Source: Lethocerus indicus | Lineage: Eukaryota > Arthropoda > Insecta > Hemiptera > Belostomatidae | Assembly (NCBI GenBank): GCA_019843655.1 | Contig: JACDQD010000005.1 | Span: forward strand, 13,791,575 to 13,855,574 | DNA length: 64,000 bases | Direction of reading: 5' to 3' | Shown: piece after piece, positions 1 through 12,159 of the stretch | Layout: each line of letters starts with the position of its first letter | How positions within the stretch are numbered: the first letter of the stretch is position 1 | The notes under the pieces: generated by a model | The model's input: the letters and a program-made list of their open reading frames with translations, nothing else | What the model was told of the DNA's origin: nothing | Database searches by the model: none | Made by a program: the position numbers and the translations under genes

Positions 1-174
1 AGGGTTGAGATTGTGTTCTTATCTTAAACAGTAAAAATTACAGGCCCGTATTTTTAATTGGATTTATTTTATAGGTCCAGACCCTTTAAATCAAGATTGG
101 GCAGTTAGATAAGTGAAGATAACTTACGTTTATTGCCCATCAAGTCGGGTTTCTATCTGATGGGATAACGGTCT

Positions 175-360
175 TAAATATGGCTAGTTTCGCGTGGGCA
201 GGTTAACGCAATAGAAACCCGTAGGTCGAGTCCGGAGGGGACAAGGTGTCGGCCGGTACCTTATAATCTTCTGGCGGGAACGTTGAGGAATTAGAATAGA
301 GGACGAAATTCCAGGTCCTTTTACAGTACGGGTCCGAAGCTTCCGAACAGCCGTAAACGG
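175..360. other. GC-richer non-coding island
   Basis: This stretch is clearly richer in GC and CpG than its surroundings. It has no convincing open frame and no repeat. A nine-base match to the 5' end of miR-100 at 216-224 lacks a matching hairpin and is not taken as a gene. It may be a regulatory element, but only its composition supports that. Confidence 0.4.
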
Positions 361-785
361 GTATAATTATCTAAGGTGAATTACTAAGTTTTACCTTCTT
401 GTTGAATTTGACGGATCTAGATGTAGGCAGAGTAAGAACGATGTCAAGAATGTTCATAAGTTCTGATGCAGCGTAGAATCTTATAATTTCATATCTTATA
501 ATTTCCTAACTCGCTGTAAACGAGAGGTAAAAAAATCAAAATTAAATTATTATCATTGCACGTCTTCATAAAACGTGGTATGTTGGAAACAAGTATTCTA
601 TTGTAACAAATGAATAATGGTAGACTCCATTGAGGGATTATACGGTATTTTAAGAGACATCCTTGTGGTTTTCGCTACAAAGCTGAACATGATTTCAGCA
701 AAACTTATTTGGAATAACCGACAGGTTAAAAGGAAATATCCTGCATTGCAGTAAGATTAATGCACCGCGTTCGAAATACACTACT
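361..785. other. AT-rich non-coding stretch
   Basis: I see no gene, RNA, repeat array or strong splice signal here. Confidence 0.6.
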
Positions 786-1060
786 GTCACTGGGTAGCGG
801 ATCAAGAAGATTTCGCCCCTCCCCCATCCCGGCCGCACAGCACTTCACTAATTTCCTGTGGGAAATAAAAGATCCTGTTGGGGTCGTTTAATTTCGAATC
901 CCAGTTACCGGGATCCCGGTATATCCTCCCACCAGTGTCATCCTATTTTTCAAAACGCTCCAACAGCCTGGGCCGTTGTCAACAAGAACTCGTTTTATAC
1001 AGCTCACAAAAAGTCCGCCCCATAAAATTTTTCATCCCAAACATTTATACTGTTATAGCG
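786..1060. other. GC-richer island with a 16-bp palindrome
   Basis: The island begins with a C-rich run. It contains a perfect 16-bp palindrome at 906-921 (TACCGGGA followed by its reverse complement). A 61-codon open frame from 878 has no recognisable domain and is probably chance. A palindromic CCGGGATCCCGG core could be a dimeric protein-binding site, but no specific factor can be named. Confidence 0.45.
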
Positions 1061-4000
1061 TGAACGTTTCTAAATGCCTAACCTATTTACAATTTGGGAT
1101 TTTTAGTCACCCTATAAAATGTTATGTTCTTGAATTATTGAATACATTTTGAATACATTGTTATTTGCAATTGTCTGAGGTTTGTTGCGAAAATTTAATA
1201 ATTGGCTGCATTAATAAAACTTTATGCAGTTCTATTGTATGTACCTAAAAATACCGAATGAAATTGAATGCACACGTTTTTTTAACGTTTACATGAAGTA
1301 CATATTACTATTATGGCAACCGCGATTAAAACATGGGTTGAGATATAAATGCTTTGACCGTTGAACAGCCCAGTTTACCGATCCAATATTGTACGGTAGT
1401 ATTATCCGGTAGCTTTCTCTCATATCAATATTTACTCCGAATGAAGTACTACGGAGCAAATATAATAAAGTGTGAGGAAATATGCGTTCCAAAGTAAAGA
1501 AAACATTTATTCTTCCTTTCATGAATTCGTCTTTATTCAATGCTTCGCTTTGACTTTGCCGAAAGTAAAGTACATCATTTGTATGTATTATAATCGCTTT
1601 CTGTGTAGTATTCGATCATATTTTTATTTATTTTACGTGGCAAAATACTTTCCAGATCACCACCGTTAAGATTATCAAAGTTGTATTATTATCTATAAAT
1701 ATTTCATTAATTAGTTTGATCATTTCCGTTCGGTTTGAAACCAAGCTATCATTGGACTGATGAATTCGGAACGTTCGTACGTTCTATTCCCTGTTGGCAC
1801 TATTATCATATATTTTACATAATTTAATCGTATACGATTTGTTTTACCACACTGGCAGGTTATTTCAGGAGAAAATTGCGAATTATCTGAGGGAGGTTTT
1901 TTGAAGATCTGATAAATTTTAATGGACTCGTAAAACTGTGGAGAAATTATTTAACAGACGTATCTTGACCGTAACTCTGCATATATTTTTCTTACTTCGC
2001 ATTTATTTTTTTAATGTTTTCATATTGTTTTCGTGTACCTCCTTCTATTCTTCCAGTTACAGTTAATTTCCAGCTATTTAGGAACGACCGAAAATTTATA
2101 GGATGTGATACTTTCACCCGGCCCCTTAACAAGCTATAAAATTCAATCCGGCCGTTCGAGCCATTAGTTCGAACGCCGAGAACTACCTCCTTGAACCAGT
2201 TACGCACTAAACCACTTTTAAATCGTTGCTTTGTGTAAGTCTAATATCATCAATAGAACCTAGATGCTGATAATATTTTAAGCGATACATTTTCTATGTT
2301 TTGCAACTACTCTACGTTATTTCAATTGTAACTTAAATTTTAGCCAGACGTCAAATTAAAAATTAATCTGAAATCAGAGCCTGACTTAATTATCCTAGGT
2401 ATTTGGTCCGATCTTGCTAACTCCTACTTCTTACTTGGTTTTTTAAATCTTATAGAATAAATAATAGAAATATTCAAAGATAATATAGATATATTCAAGG
2501 ATAATATAGAAATATTCAAGGTATTACGGACATAAGCCAGGAACCCAGAACGTGTAATCCAACAATCAGTTTCTTTTTATTTGTGAAGGGAATATTAAGT
2601 CCGGGTGTGATATGTCTAACTGATTTTGAAATATAGAGAAGATTTAATCTCAGTGATCGATGACGATGTTTCATTAATATTTACATGAGTATATGAAAAA
2701 AATTAGTTTCACTTAAAGATATTTCATTACTAAAATAGAGTACCGGGAGTAAATCAATATGTATTGCACGTTTATTTCTTGAATCTGAAACTAAAGTTCG
2801 TTGGGGACATCTCAACCGGACACGGATGTAGATAAGGGACCGGGCTAAGGGTTAATAGAATACTGAAGACCAGTACTGATAGCGTATTCACTGCACCTCT
2901 TCTGGAGATTTTTGGCAATGCTTAACGTAGGAAATTCTGCAAGCGTCACACACTCTTTAAGTATTCGGCGAGATTTGGAAATACAGAAATAAATTATGCC
3001 CAAATAATTATACCGGTTAAAAAGATATATTAACACGAACGTCACATTACCAATGTTAAATATCTTACGTAACATACGACCGTTATATAATGAGTAGATT
3101 TAGTTTATAAGTATTCTATATTGTGTTTAGTGTATAGTGCACTCCTGTTCACACCACGAGTTCGTGAAATCAAATTCCCTTGTAGTAAAATTGAAGAAAG
3201 CTATTTATATTTAAATTTTCATAGGTGAGAAACTGTTCAATGCAAATGTGGAAATAAATTTCGAAGAACCGTCAATAGCCGTCGATATTTTTTTTTCTTA
3301 ACCTATAAATAATTTTTAATAAGACCATCATACACTAGAGGGTCAAATTTACATTGACACATTAGTTAGGTGTAAGTGTATTGTAAGCTATTAATAGGTG
3401 ATAGAAAATAATTAATTCTACGTCTTAACAGCTGGGTGAGCTCTTAATGTGTTTTCATTGATATGAGTTTCAAAATAGGCTACCATAATATCTGTCAGTG
3501 TTCTTATTTCGGAAAAAATATCTATAAAGATAATTTCGATTCAACATTGTGAGAGATGTTTCGGATATTATGGCGATATACATTGTACAACCGGTCGTCT
3601 GCATTAAACAATTAGTGAGGCACGTTTAACATTCTCGATTTATTACTATTCATCCACTGAGATATCAAAGGCTTGATAATTGTGCGCTGTCTTATTTTGT
3701 AAATTCTACAATACAAGAAGAATGTCCTTGCACGTCCTTACGTTATCTGCATGTCCTTGCCTTTAATCATCCATCGCACTCCTGCGTTCCTGATCAGAAA
3801 GATCGGAGTACAGCCAAGAGATTACAAAAATAAAGGTCACGAGGTATATAAACGAAAATTGGTAATTTTCTGAAAGTGATGATCATGACAATCACAAATA
3901 ATGTTATAGATAGCAAAAACAATTATTGTTCCACAACTAGTATATAATTTTCCGTTGGTTGAAGTGCGTACATGGCAGTTTTGACACTGGGTTGTTATTC

Positions 4001-4195
4001 ATTTATCGTGTAATGAAATTGGTCCTTATGGACTTTTAATGGGCTAAACCTTTTTTACATATTCCTTGTTGGAGCGCAGGTTGAAGCTGCATTCTGCTGA
4101 ATTTAAAACCTGGACGATAGCCTAACGGCAGAAAACGGCAGATGCTAATGTATCTTAATGCATTCCTTTAATTACCGGATTAACGCAGTAAAATA
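1061..4195. other. AT-rich non-coding stretch
   Basis: About 3 kb with no supportable gene. Open frames of 60-83 codons occur on both strands, but none has a recognisable domain or good splice signals. The only structures noted are a 21-bp tandem repeat at 2467-2521 and a small hairpin at 1769-1784 (GAACGT, four-base loop, ACGTTC). The hairpin is within chance expectation for this length. Confidence 0.65.
2467..2521. repeat. 21-bp tandem repeat, about 2.6 copies
   Basis: Units start at 2467, 2488 and 2509. Each reads GA(A/T)ATATTCAA(A/G)GATAATATA or close to it, with only one or two differences between copies. It is a short AT-rich minisatellite with no linked gene. Confidence 0.8.
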
Positions 4196-4199
4196 AATG

Positions 4200-4480
4200 T
4201 ACGAATGGCTCGTCTATCGGACGGGGGAGTGTTAGATGCGGAACGCCCGGGCCACGGGCGTCCAATCCCCGCCTCATTATTATAATTAGATCCTATTACG
4301 GATGCATGCATAATTAAGATTGTAATCGGGTAGTACCCAGAGCACTCTGTACACGCCCGGCGGTTAACTCGTGTCGTTAGGGCCGTTCCTCGCTACTGGG
4401 ACAACGTATCGGGTTCAAACACTGCCCTTTCTGCACGTGGAAAGATCATAAAGTTATTCTCGGACCAGGCATTCCAGCCT
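4200..4480. other. GC-richer island with a 7-bp GC hairpin
   Basis: This island contains a perfect stem-loop at 4243-4261: ACGCCCG, a five-base loop, then CGGGCGT. A purine-pyrimidine block with repeated ATGCATGC-like sequence lies near 4302-4315, next to TAATTA-like sequence. No open frame is convincing. It may be regulatory. Confidence 0.45.
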
Positions 4481-5125
4481 TCGGATGGGCTCACTCCTAA
4501 AATATTCAGCTTCCCAAGTCTTAGTAGTTCGTTCGATCACTTTTGTACATTACATCTACAAAACGCTTTGTAATGACGGAATATGTTCTTGCAATATACT
4601 ATAATAATTGCCTTTACTAACGTTGTTTGTGAGGAACGAAATGCATATTTTTTTTAACTTTATTTATTATGCGATATCTATTTATTATGCGATATATATT
4701 TATATTGCGCTTCTATGATGCGACATTTAAAATATTATGCAAAGTATCGTAATGTAACGCAGCTATATCCGTCGAATTTTAATATATTTCTAACTTTTTG
4801 GTGGATGTTGTTTTTGATACAATATACCTAGAATAGTCGCCGATTTTGACCAAATGCTGGACCGGTTAGGGTGTCCTAAAAGTTGGATTATTAATTCCGG
4901 AAATAATGCCTTCAAGAATGTATCCTATCAAGAAACCACTTTTGCTTTTTATTTAAAAATAATAAGAAACATGAGCAATTGAAGATTTTTGCTGATGGTT
5001 TGGCAACAGGGGACAGTGCCGCCAGTAACTCTCGCAGATGGTTGAATGTTAAAATGAAAAAATATTTTAATACTACGATTCCAAAATATTTTGTGTACAT
5101 CGTTTCAGCCAACGTTGTGAAGTTA
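4481..5125. other. AT-rich non-coding stretch
   Basis: I see no gene or ordered repeat. Runs resembling TTTATTATGCGATAT occur twice near 4660-4695 as a local imperfect duplication. Confidence 0.6.
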
Positions 5126-5489
5126 TATATTTGAACCAGGACAGTCGCTCCAGTTCGGGCGGAGGTAGGGTAAGGGCGGCGAGTTGAAAGAGCGCCGTAA
5201 ATACTGGGTAAGGTCCCCGAGTGTCCGAAGCTTGTACCTTTGTTGGCGGTCTATCTGTCCCTGAGATCTGCATGTCGGCCCAAACCGGGCGGTGATAAAT
5301 CAACATGGGCCCCCCCTTGCACTCAACGACGTGGGAGTAAATCACAAGAGCATATTCCACGCTCATTACACCCCCCTTTTCTTGACGGTACAATTTGTCC
5401 ACGGGAATACCGATTATAACTTTCTCCCGGTGGAATGTGAACGGAGTCAAAGAAGAAAAAGGACACGAAAAAGTTGTGCTGTCCCCCAA
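5073..5489 (-). other. Long open frame in a GC-richer island, probably not a gene
   Basis: The minus strand is open for 138 codons from an ATG at 5489. The product has no signal peptide, transmembrane segment or motif I recognise. Plus-strand and other minus-strand frames overlap it and are also open, because the patch from 5130 to 5500 is GC-rich and poor in stop codons. No good 3' splice site precedes it. A single unrecognised exon cannot be excluded; a translated search against insect proteomes would settle it. Confidence 0.12.
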
Positions 5490-5759
5490 AAGGTATCCAT
5501 AATTCCAAAATGAATCTCGTTTGTAAAATCCACAAAAAGGTATCTCCTGTGTACTTTGTAGTGTTAGTAGTGATTAAACGAGTATGTGACAACGATACTA
5601 CGTGTCTGTATGAATATAATATATTTATGCTTAGATTTGTTAAGTATATCTATCGAATTTACTTATTATCGCTTCTTCGGCCGGGTGAACAATCAAGCGT
5701 TATAAAATTGCAATTATCGTTTCAGTTATATGACATAAATTTACTGAAACCGTAACTTA

Positions 5760-6200
5760 GATTACCTTATAAGCACTGGCGCCTGTATTGCGTCCCCGAT
5801 CCCCTTTCATTTAACTGAGTTAAACCGTCTTTTACCAGGAGCGCTGCGTGTCCATAAATCAAATGGCGACTTGTCTATAATTTGCCGTTCGGTATAAAAA
5901 CAATATCATTACATAATGAGGGCGCACCGGATGATTAATTCCTCTAGGCTCCGGAGGCATTTTCGGGTTACCTGGCCCGGGGCCGGTGGCCGACCACAAA
6001 GGGTTCTATAATACCCCGAACGGCGTGGAAATAAGGGGGTGAAGGTGAAAAAAAGAAAGAGGAAACTGTTAGGGTTACATTCCAAATGCTGACAGAGATT
6101 TTTTCCCCACTGTGGGGCCCGAGGATCAGTTTTTGTGGCAGTCATCTCTCCTAGTCTCTATGCCCAGGGACTATAAACACCCCATGGACTTATGAGCCCT
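5760..6200. other. GC-richer island with an Exd/Hox-like site
   Basis: At 5852-5861 the minus strand reads TGATTTATGG. This matches the composite site bound by Extradenticle/Pbx with posterior Hox proteins in insects. The island also holds a GC-dense palindrome-rich patch near 5968-5985. A 78-codon minus frame (5909-6145) has no recognisable features. It is a candidate enhancer by motif content only. Confidence 0.35.
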
Positions 6201-9200
6201 CGAAGCCCACCCCTAAAAATCTGTACAAAAAACGCACCCATTATGATTTAAATGTCGGTGGAGACCCGAAAGGACTACTCTCATGCTTGTTTGGGGACGG
6301 TGGGAATATTTACGATTTACACCAGACCAATTGAAAACAGGTCTTCTCGTGTAGTGGCGCCTTTTGATAGATTAAAAGTTAGATGCCCTCAGATTAAAAC
6401 AAGTTCAGAATTGGTTATTTAAGCGGGACCGCTAATGAATTCCATTTTTTAACATGAGATAAAACTCCTTGCCGTCCATTTTGGCCGGCAGAGCTGAATA
6501 ATATTCTGCGCTGGCCTTGTAGATAGCCCGCAGCGATATGTAGGCGCCGTGTCCTCGTGTGGTGAAATATTGCCTTCTAACTAGTGACTCTCAGCGACTT
6601 AATGGGACGATTATTTTTAATTATTTGGTGAAGTAAAAATGTGTCCATTTCTTTTTATCCCGACGAAGAATTAGTAAGGGAGATATTTAATGTTTTCGGG
6701 GCGGGCGCCATACTAGGATTTATTAATGCTCCCCGGAGTCTGACAGGGTTAAGCTTTTCGTTAATTCACTCTAGGATGAGTAATTACAGCAGTACTTTTC
6801 CTGGTATGACGAGTGTTGGAATCCCATCATTCCTCTCTTCATTTCTGCGCTAAGCTGGAGGTGCTTTGGTAAAGGTTGGATAGTGAGCATCTATTAGTGT
6901 AAAAACACAAATAAAGCTTATTTATTTTTTCGATACAAAATAATAATTGATCCATTTCATATTACTTGCATTAAAAAATATAATTAATCTTCATGAATCT
7001 TAATGAAACGATAATATAGGATTATTCTCAAGATTTATTACTGAGAATTTGGTCCAAGAGAAGTGTGCGATACTTTAATGAAGTCCCCTTATTTTCAAGA
7101 GGTGTCGCTTAAAATCCTTTTGTAATGTTAATTGCTTTAATTAAATTTTATGACCGCTTCTGGTATTTTATCGCTTGGAAACTATCCTGAGCAATGGGAC
7201 AGAATTAGGATCTTAGCAGCTACCCCATTTCTTACATTTCGCACTCTACTTCCCCACTTATAAACTAACCTGAAATTTTATTTCTGGTTCCAGCAAATGT
7301 ACTAAGGTTGGAAACCAAGTGTAATGGAGTTGACGTTAGGCTTACTTCTAACGTCTTTTCCGTCCAGCACATCTATAAATCTTTCAGCAAGATCTTTTTC
7401 GATTCGTGAATAACTAAAATGTTAAAATGATGGGCATAAGGGTCAATAGTTCAAATCAGTAATTGAATGACTGGCATCTGAAATCAATATTGGGTCTTAT
7501 GGACTGTGCTATACAGTTTAGTTGAGGATTGGAGTGTCTAAACGTATGCATTTTCAGATCTATGACTGCGTCAGTTTTTTTATATTTGATGTCTCTCCGA
7601 AGTCAAGTTTATTACCACGGTTCTCTTCCAGTTCAGTCTTGGCCTCCTTTCTTCTGACTCCTCTGGGGAAATATACCAATCGAATGGTCGGCTCCAAAAC
7701 TTAAATCAAATTATTTCATTTTTGTTTTTCTTACCGGTTGGAAAGAAATATTTATTTTTCGGGTGTTATTGGAGTGTGTGGGAGGAAGGGAGGGCGAAAT
7801 TTAAGGTGTTTATTACGCCCGCCCCCACGTCGGATCCGCAGTTCGATTCGGACTGGAAATCAACCACAAAATACAAGTTTTATTATGTTATCGGGTAACG
7901 TTTCTTCATTTGTCCTTTTTGTTATTATTCCATTTTGATAATGGAAATAGGCTTATAATAATAAAAACTTATAACAACATAAGTATCAATGTAGGTTTGG
8001 GATCAACATGTTTATACGTTATTCCTGTCATCCGTCGCGTGGACAAAGAAGTTTGGCGCGGTTGATTTTATTAATTCTTGCCATTATGTCTTAACAAATT
8101 AACCTGAACGAAGTACAATAAATTCGTGTTTATATTTTTGTTTTTGGAAAACTTTCTTTAAAGAAGTTTACTTAATAGTTACAAACGTAACAATTGTCTA
8201 TGAATCAATGAAACGTTAATATCTTAATGTACTTTCGTGTTCCCGTTTTTATACTTCCAACTGTACGGCCTTTTTTCAATTCAAATTTCCCATGTTTTAA
8301 CTCTTGTAGGAATAAATACGGTTCACATTAATCTATGTGACGTTATAAATGAAGTTGTCCGTGTGGGGACGCCTGGCATTTGGGCGGCCTCCACTTTTCT
8401 GTTTCCCTTCTGCCCTCCGTAGATCGTACGATAATTCCCCCACTGTAATTTATAATAATAATAAATTCGTTCCCAGCGATGTAATGTAAAAGCAGAGTCG
8501 GGTGGCCACAACATCAATTGTACAACCTGAGGACAGCCTAAACGAAAAATAAAATACTCGCTGTAGTATTTACTGTGTACAAAACATTAGGTAATAAATC
8601 ATAGAACTACTGTAACAGTTAAAATAAAATAATTCGCGTACATAACATTCCTAGTTCTAAGGTTCATTTATTCGTCTTGGTTTATATTCGTTTGAGTGAA
8701 TTAAAATACAGTTGATAGACATTATACATTACACTGAAATGCGATTTAGAACTGCATTTTATACAGGATATGCGACACCCAAGAGCGATGGCACAACAAT
8801 CCCCGAAAAGTTATGAAAAAAGTACAAACTAAAAATTTGTAAGAACCAAAGAAATAACAAACCAATAGAATATAATTTATTCCAGATATATAATTATAAA
8901 GGTCAATCTCTCTCTATCTCTGAATCCACGTGGGAAATGTAGAATTGAATTACGTTATGGACAACGATTATTGTAGGCTGGACAACCTAACAGAAAATAG
9001 AATGAATGAAAATTGAATTAATTGGTAAAGTGGTGGGCGGAGGGTGAGGATAGACAGGGTTAATGGAGCCGTTCTAGGAGGCAATACTCAGAAGATGATT
9101 TAGAATCAGATAGTGTATGATTGATAGAAGGCCCTTACCAGGATACGTATACTTATTTCAATGAACCGCTTGCTGTATTATTGACCGTGAGTCAATATAA

Positions 9201-10030
9201 AAACGTTACTAGTTCTCTAAGCTAGTTCAAAGCTGTATTTTTTATTATAAGAACTGTTCAGGTAGTTTAAATTACAGGTAGTGCAGTGCTACTACTTTTG
9301 GTTATTAATTAATATCTAATTGGAAATTAATTGGAAAATTGTACTTCTTGGCCTTTTATATAGCAAAAGGCTGTCGAATTTAAAATGTCCTAGATGTAGA
9401 TGTATGGTAAGGTAGAGTACGACCAGAGAACTTCATTGCTAAGTAGAGACGACTTCATTGCTTAGGTTCATGGCTAAGTTCCTATAAAAATATTATGAAC
9501 GATAATATCCGCGAAATACCTATACTCACATTATTATTTTAAGAAACTCATAATATTTTATTGATTCATATATCACATCATTCCTTTAAGTTCACTGACG
9601 CATTTAGTTTACCTAGCCATCTGTTCTTTTTGAGCTGGACATTTTATGTTATTTTACTTTTATTAAATGTTTAACCAATTTTAAATGGTTCACTTTTCAA
9701 GAAGTGGTAGGAAAAAATATTTGTGAATTACAGGACTGTTATCATACTTTCAATATACGTACAATATATGTATATTATCGGTCATAAGAGGATCTATTAA
9801 TGTTAGAATCGGAGTCAGAATAGAACGAAGAGGGCGGATTCAGATGTCGATAGGTCTTTTAAAGACGTAGCAAGTTGTCATAAAAATAGTGATATAAATT
9901 ATAGTGTACAGTGAATATTCATATTAAAATATAATATCTTGAGAGCGGGGAAATGAAAAGGGAGAACGAAGTAGGTTTTTTAGGTTTGTTTTACCTTCTT
10001 ATATTTTCGTGCCGCAAGGTGTTCTTATTG
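6201..10030. other. AT-rich non-coding stretch with minor GC-richer patches
   Basis: Nearly 4 kb with no supportable gene. Short open frames (60-70 codons) at 6641, 7522, 7738 and 8237 lack domains and splice context. A TGGTTCCAG at 7285-7293 encodes WFQ in one frame but is not followed by homeobox sequence. A TATAAAAG lies on the minus strand near 9353-9360 with no initiator at the expected distance. Confidence 0.6.
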
Positions 10031-10040
10031 AGGGACATTT

Positions 10041-10298
10041 TTAGACGGTAGTCGTTTCCTTTTTGAAGGCGGGACTACCCCATGTTCCGTCGAGCGTGAA
10101 ATTCGCTTCCCGAAACTCTCGGACAACGTCTAATAGAGAGGCCCACATCTCGATTGACTCCGTCCAGTCGAACTCCTCCAATATTTCGGGCCCCCGATGA
10201 TGCCGGGAGTATTTTGTTGCGGTCCCGTGGATATCATCCCCCACCCGTATCGTCAATAATTTATCTGTCTGGGGGTACCCGCACTCAAGCGGGGCCAC
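10041..10298 (-). other. 85-codon open frame, possible unrecognised exon
   Basis: The minus strand encodes 85 residues from ATG at 10298. The product is unusually protein-like for this window: acidic and tryptophan-containing in the middle (residues about 38-62), with few low-complexity runs. I do not recognise a family. It sits in a GC-richer island (10035-10330). A strong minus-strand donor (AG|GTAAGT, about 10332) lies upstream of the frame rather than downstream, which does not help. It may be only a composition effect. Confidence 0.15.
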
Positions 10299-10330
10299 TA
10301 TTGGGCCAATGCAATTTCCGATCGGGAACT

Positions 10331-11260
10331 TACCTATATAATTGTATTGATTTTGTTATCTTTATTTTATAATAACTGTGTGATTCAAATGAGCAAATAT
10401 TCTGCAGTTTGATGATTTTATATATAATTCAAAATAAATGAGGAAAGAAATTATTTTAATAAGTCATGATATTTTATTTAATGATTCCCCTATATTGTAA
10501 AACAGTTGTTACTATGTTTTAACAACGATAGTGCATCCGACAGAAAGCGTCGTTTGCGACATTAGGCCTCGCTTTGATAAGTACACAGTGCTTCCACATG
10601 GCAAACAATCTCCCGACTTGACCGATAGGGATACCCCGTGGGTCAACGGCTCTCCCGATCCGTCGAGATGTTTGTATTAACCTGCATTAAGCCGAAGTGC
10701 ATTTAACTTTTCAACCATTCGAGAGTCCGGAAATTCTCATCGACCGGTCAATTATATCTCCAATTGCAGTTTATCGGTCTCTGGCAGCGAAATTGAAGTC
10801 TTTCTTGTTATTTCTTTTGGTCATAGGACCGCGTATTAACTGCTTGGACTACCTGGGAACTTGTTGGGAAACGATCCTATCGACCGATATCGTACGCCTG
10901 GATTGTCTGAAACAAATAGAAGATCGTGTACTGAAATGATTATATGCAGCCTGTAGGGTCTCTATGTTTATTAAACTCGAACCGGAAGGTGAACCGTAGT
11001 AATTGAAGGCGATCACTAACTTGAGTAAGATGTAATTGACTTCTTATACGTTGGAATTTACCAGGTTCAATTCTTGGTTTCAAATACAGCCCTGTGCAGG
11101 GTTGATAATTTATAATAAAATGTAGGGTTGACCTTTTTAAATCCCTACGCGTTTCACCTCCTAATATACAGAATTTATTGAGTTACATTTTCAAGTTGCC
11201 CATAATAAAAAAAAAGTTTGATGTGTAACCAAATTAGACAACATTTTATTTCTCATTCAT

Positions 11261-11313
<53 letters not shown>

Positions 11314-11590
11314 CATGGTTAGTAAATGTCCAATAACTACATAATCTCAGTAATAAGTTGAATATATTGTAAAGGGAGCAGTATTATGTTGTTTTCTTAC
11401 CTTAGTGGCAAATCCCTCTCCGCATTATTCCTGCTGTCGATGATAATAATAATATTTAGATTTTATTTAGTTCATTTCTCCGAATTCAGCAAACGAAACT
11501 ATATCCAGTAACCAATACGGCGATAAACTGAAATCACACTGTAGTAATTCACAAGATAACGGATTCGTTTCTTTAAATATGCGATAACCG
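10331..11590. other. AT-rich non-coding stretch
   Basis: No gene is supported. It contains the (TA)n array at 11261-11311. An 80-codon frame at 10697-10939 has no recognisable domain. Confidence 0.6.
11261..11311. repeat. (TA)n microsatellite
   Basis: An almost pure TA array of about 50 bp, interrupted near its start by TATG units. It is a simple sequence repeat and likely length-polymorphic. Confidence 0.97.
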
Positions 11591-11639
11591 AACCTTGTAT
11601 AAAAATTCACTTATCGTCGCACGTCAGTATATTCCACTA

Positions 11640-11970
11640 CTGCGAATAGTTCACGCCCGTGAGCTATTTATAAGCAACAGATCCCGGCATGTCCTTCTGC
11701 GGGAATCTCCGACGGGCCGGATGAATGAGAGCTGTGGGCCGCGTAGTGGGGAGTGTCAGCGGGCGGCGCTCGACCGAGTCTGCGGGGCTTCAGTCTGGCT
11801 TGGGCGGCCTTTAGGTCACCGTCTCACCCGGCCACAGTTCCCCTTACGTCCTCCTCACGTCGTATCCTGTTTCGAAACCAGTACGCGAGTGCTCCCTCAG
11901 TAGTCGGTGGCCAGGAGTTATAACCCGGCTCAGTCGGCTGTTCCTCCACCCAGTTCACTGATACAGGAGG
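11640..11970 (+). other. GC-rich island, possible 5' non-coding exon
   Basis: This is one of the most GC-rich patches. It contains an arthropod-type initiator match, TCAGTC at 11790-11795, which would place a start at 11792. A plausible splice donor GAG|GTAAATAAG lies at 11969|11970, giving a possible 178-nt first exon. There is no TATA box at the right spacing; a TATTTATAAG near 11665 is too far upstream. A 102-codon frame (11595-11903) crosses it but has no known domain. Transcript data would decide. Confidence 0.2.
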
Positions 11971-12159
11971 TAAATAAGTTTGAATTATGTTTTGAACGCT
12001 TTGCTCTATGCCGCTCTCCACCTCGGATCTGGCCTAACGATTACAATGAGACGAAGGGTAGAACTATCAATGGAATTTTGCAGCAGTAAAGTACAATGCC
12101 CCATTCCCTGCCAAGGGGTGAGAAAAACAAAAAATATATCTCGCCCTTACGTACAGTGT

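Noticed and set aside
216..240. Start of a miR-100/miR-10-like microRNA
   Set aside because: Only nine bases match, the following bases differ, and no complementary arm lies within hairpin distance.
5073..5489. A 138-codon minus-strand frame as a gene
   Set aside because: Overlapping frames on both strands are open, no domain is seen and no splice signals support it; composition explains it.
7285..7293. Homeobox remnant (WFQ codons)
   Set aside because: The following codons do not continue the homeodomain motif and a stop follows within a few codons; the match is chance.
9353..9360. Minus-strand TATA-box promoter
   Set aside because: No initiator or other core element lies at 25-32 bases downstream on that strand.
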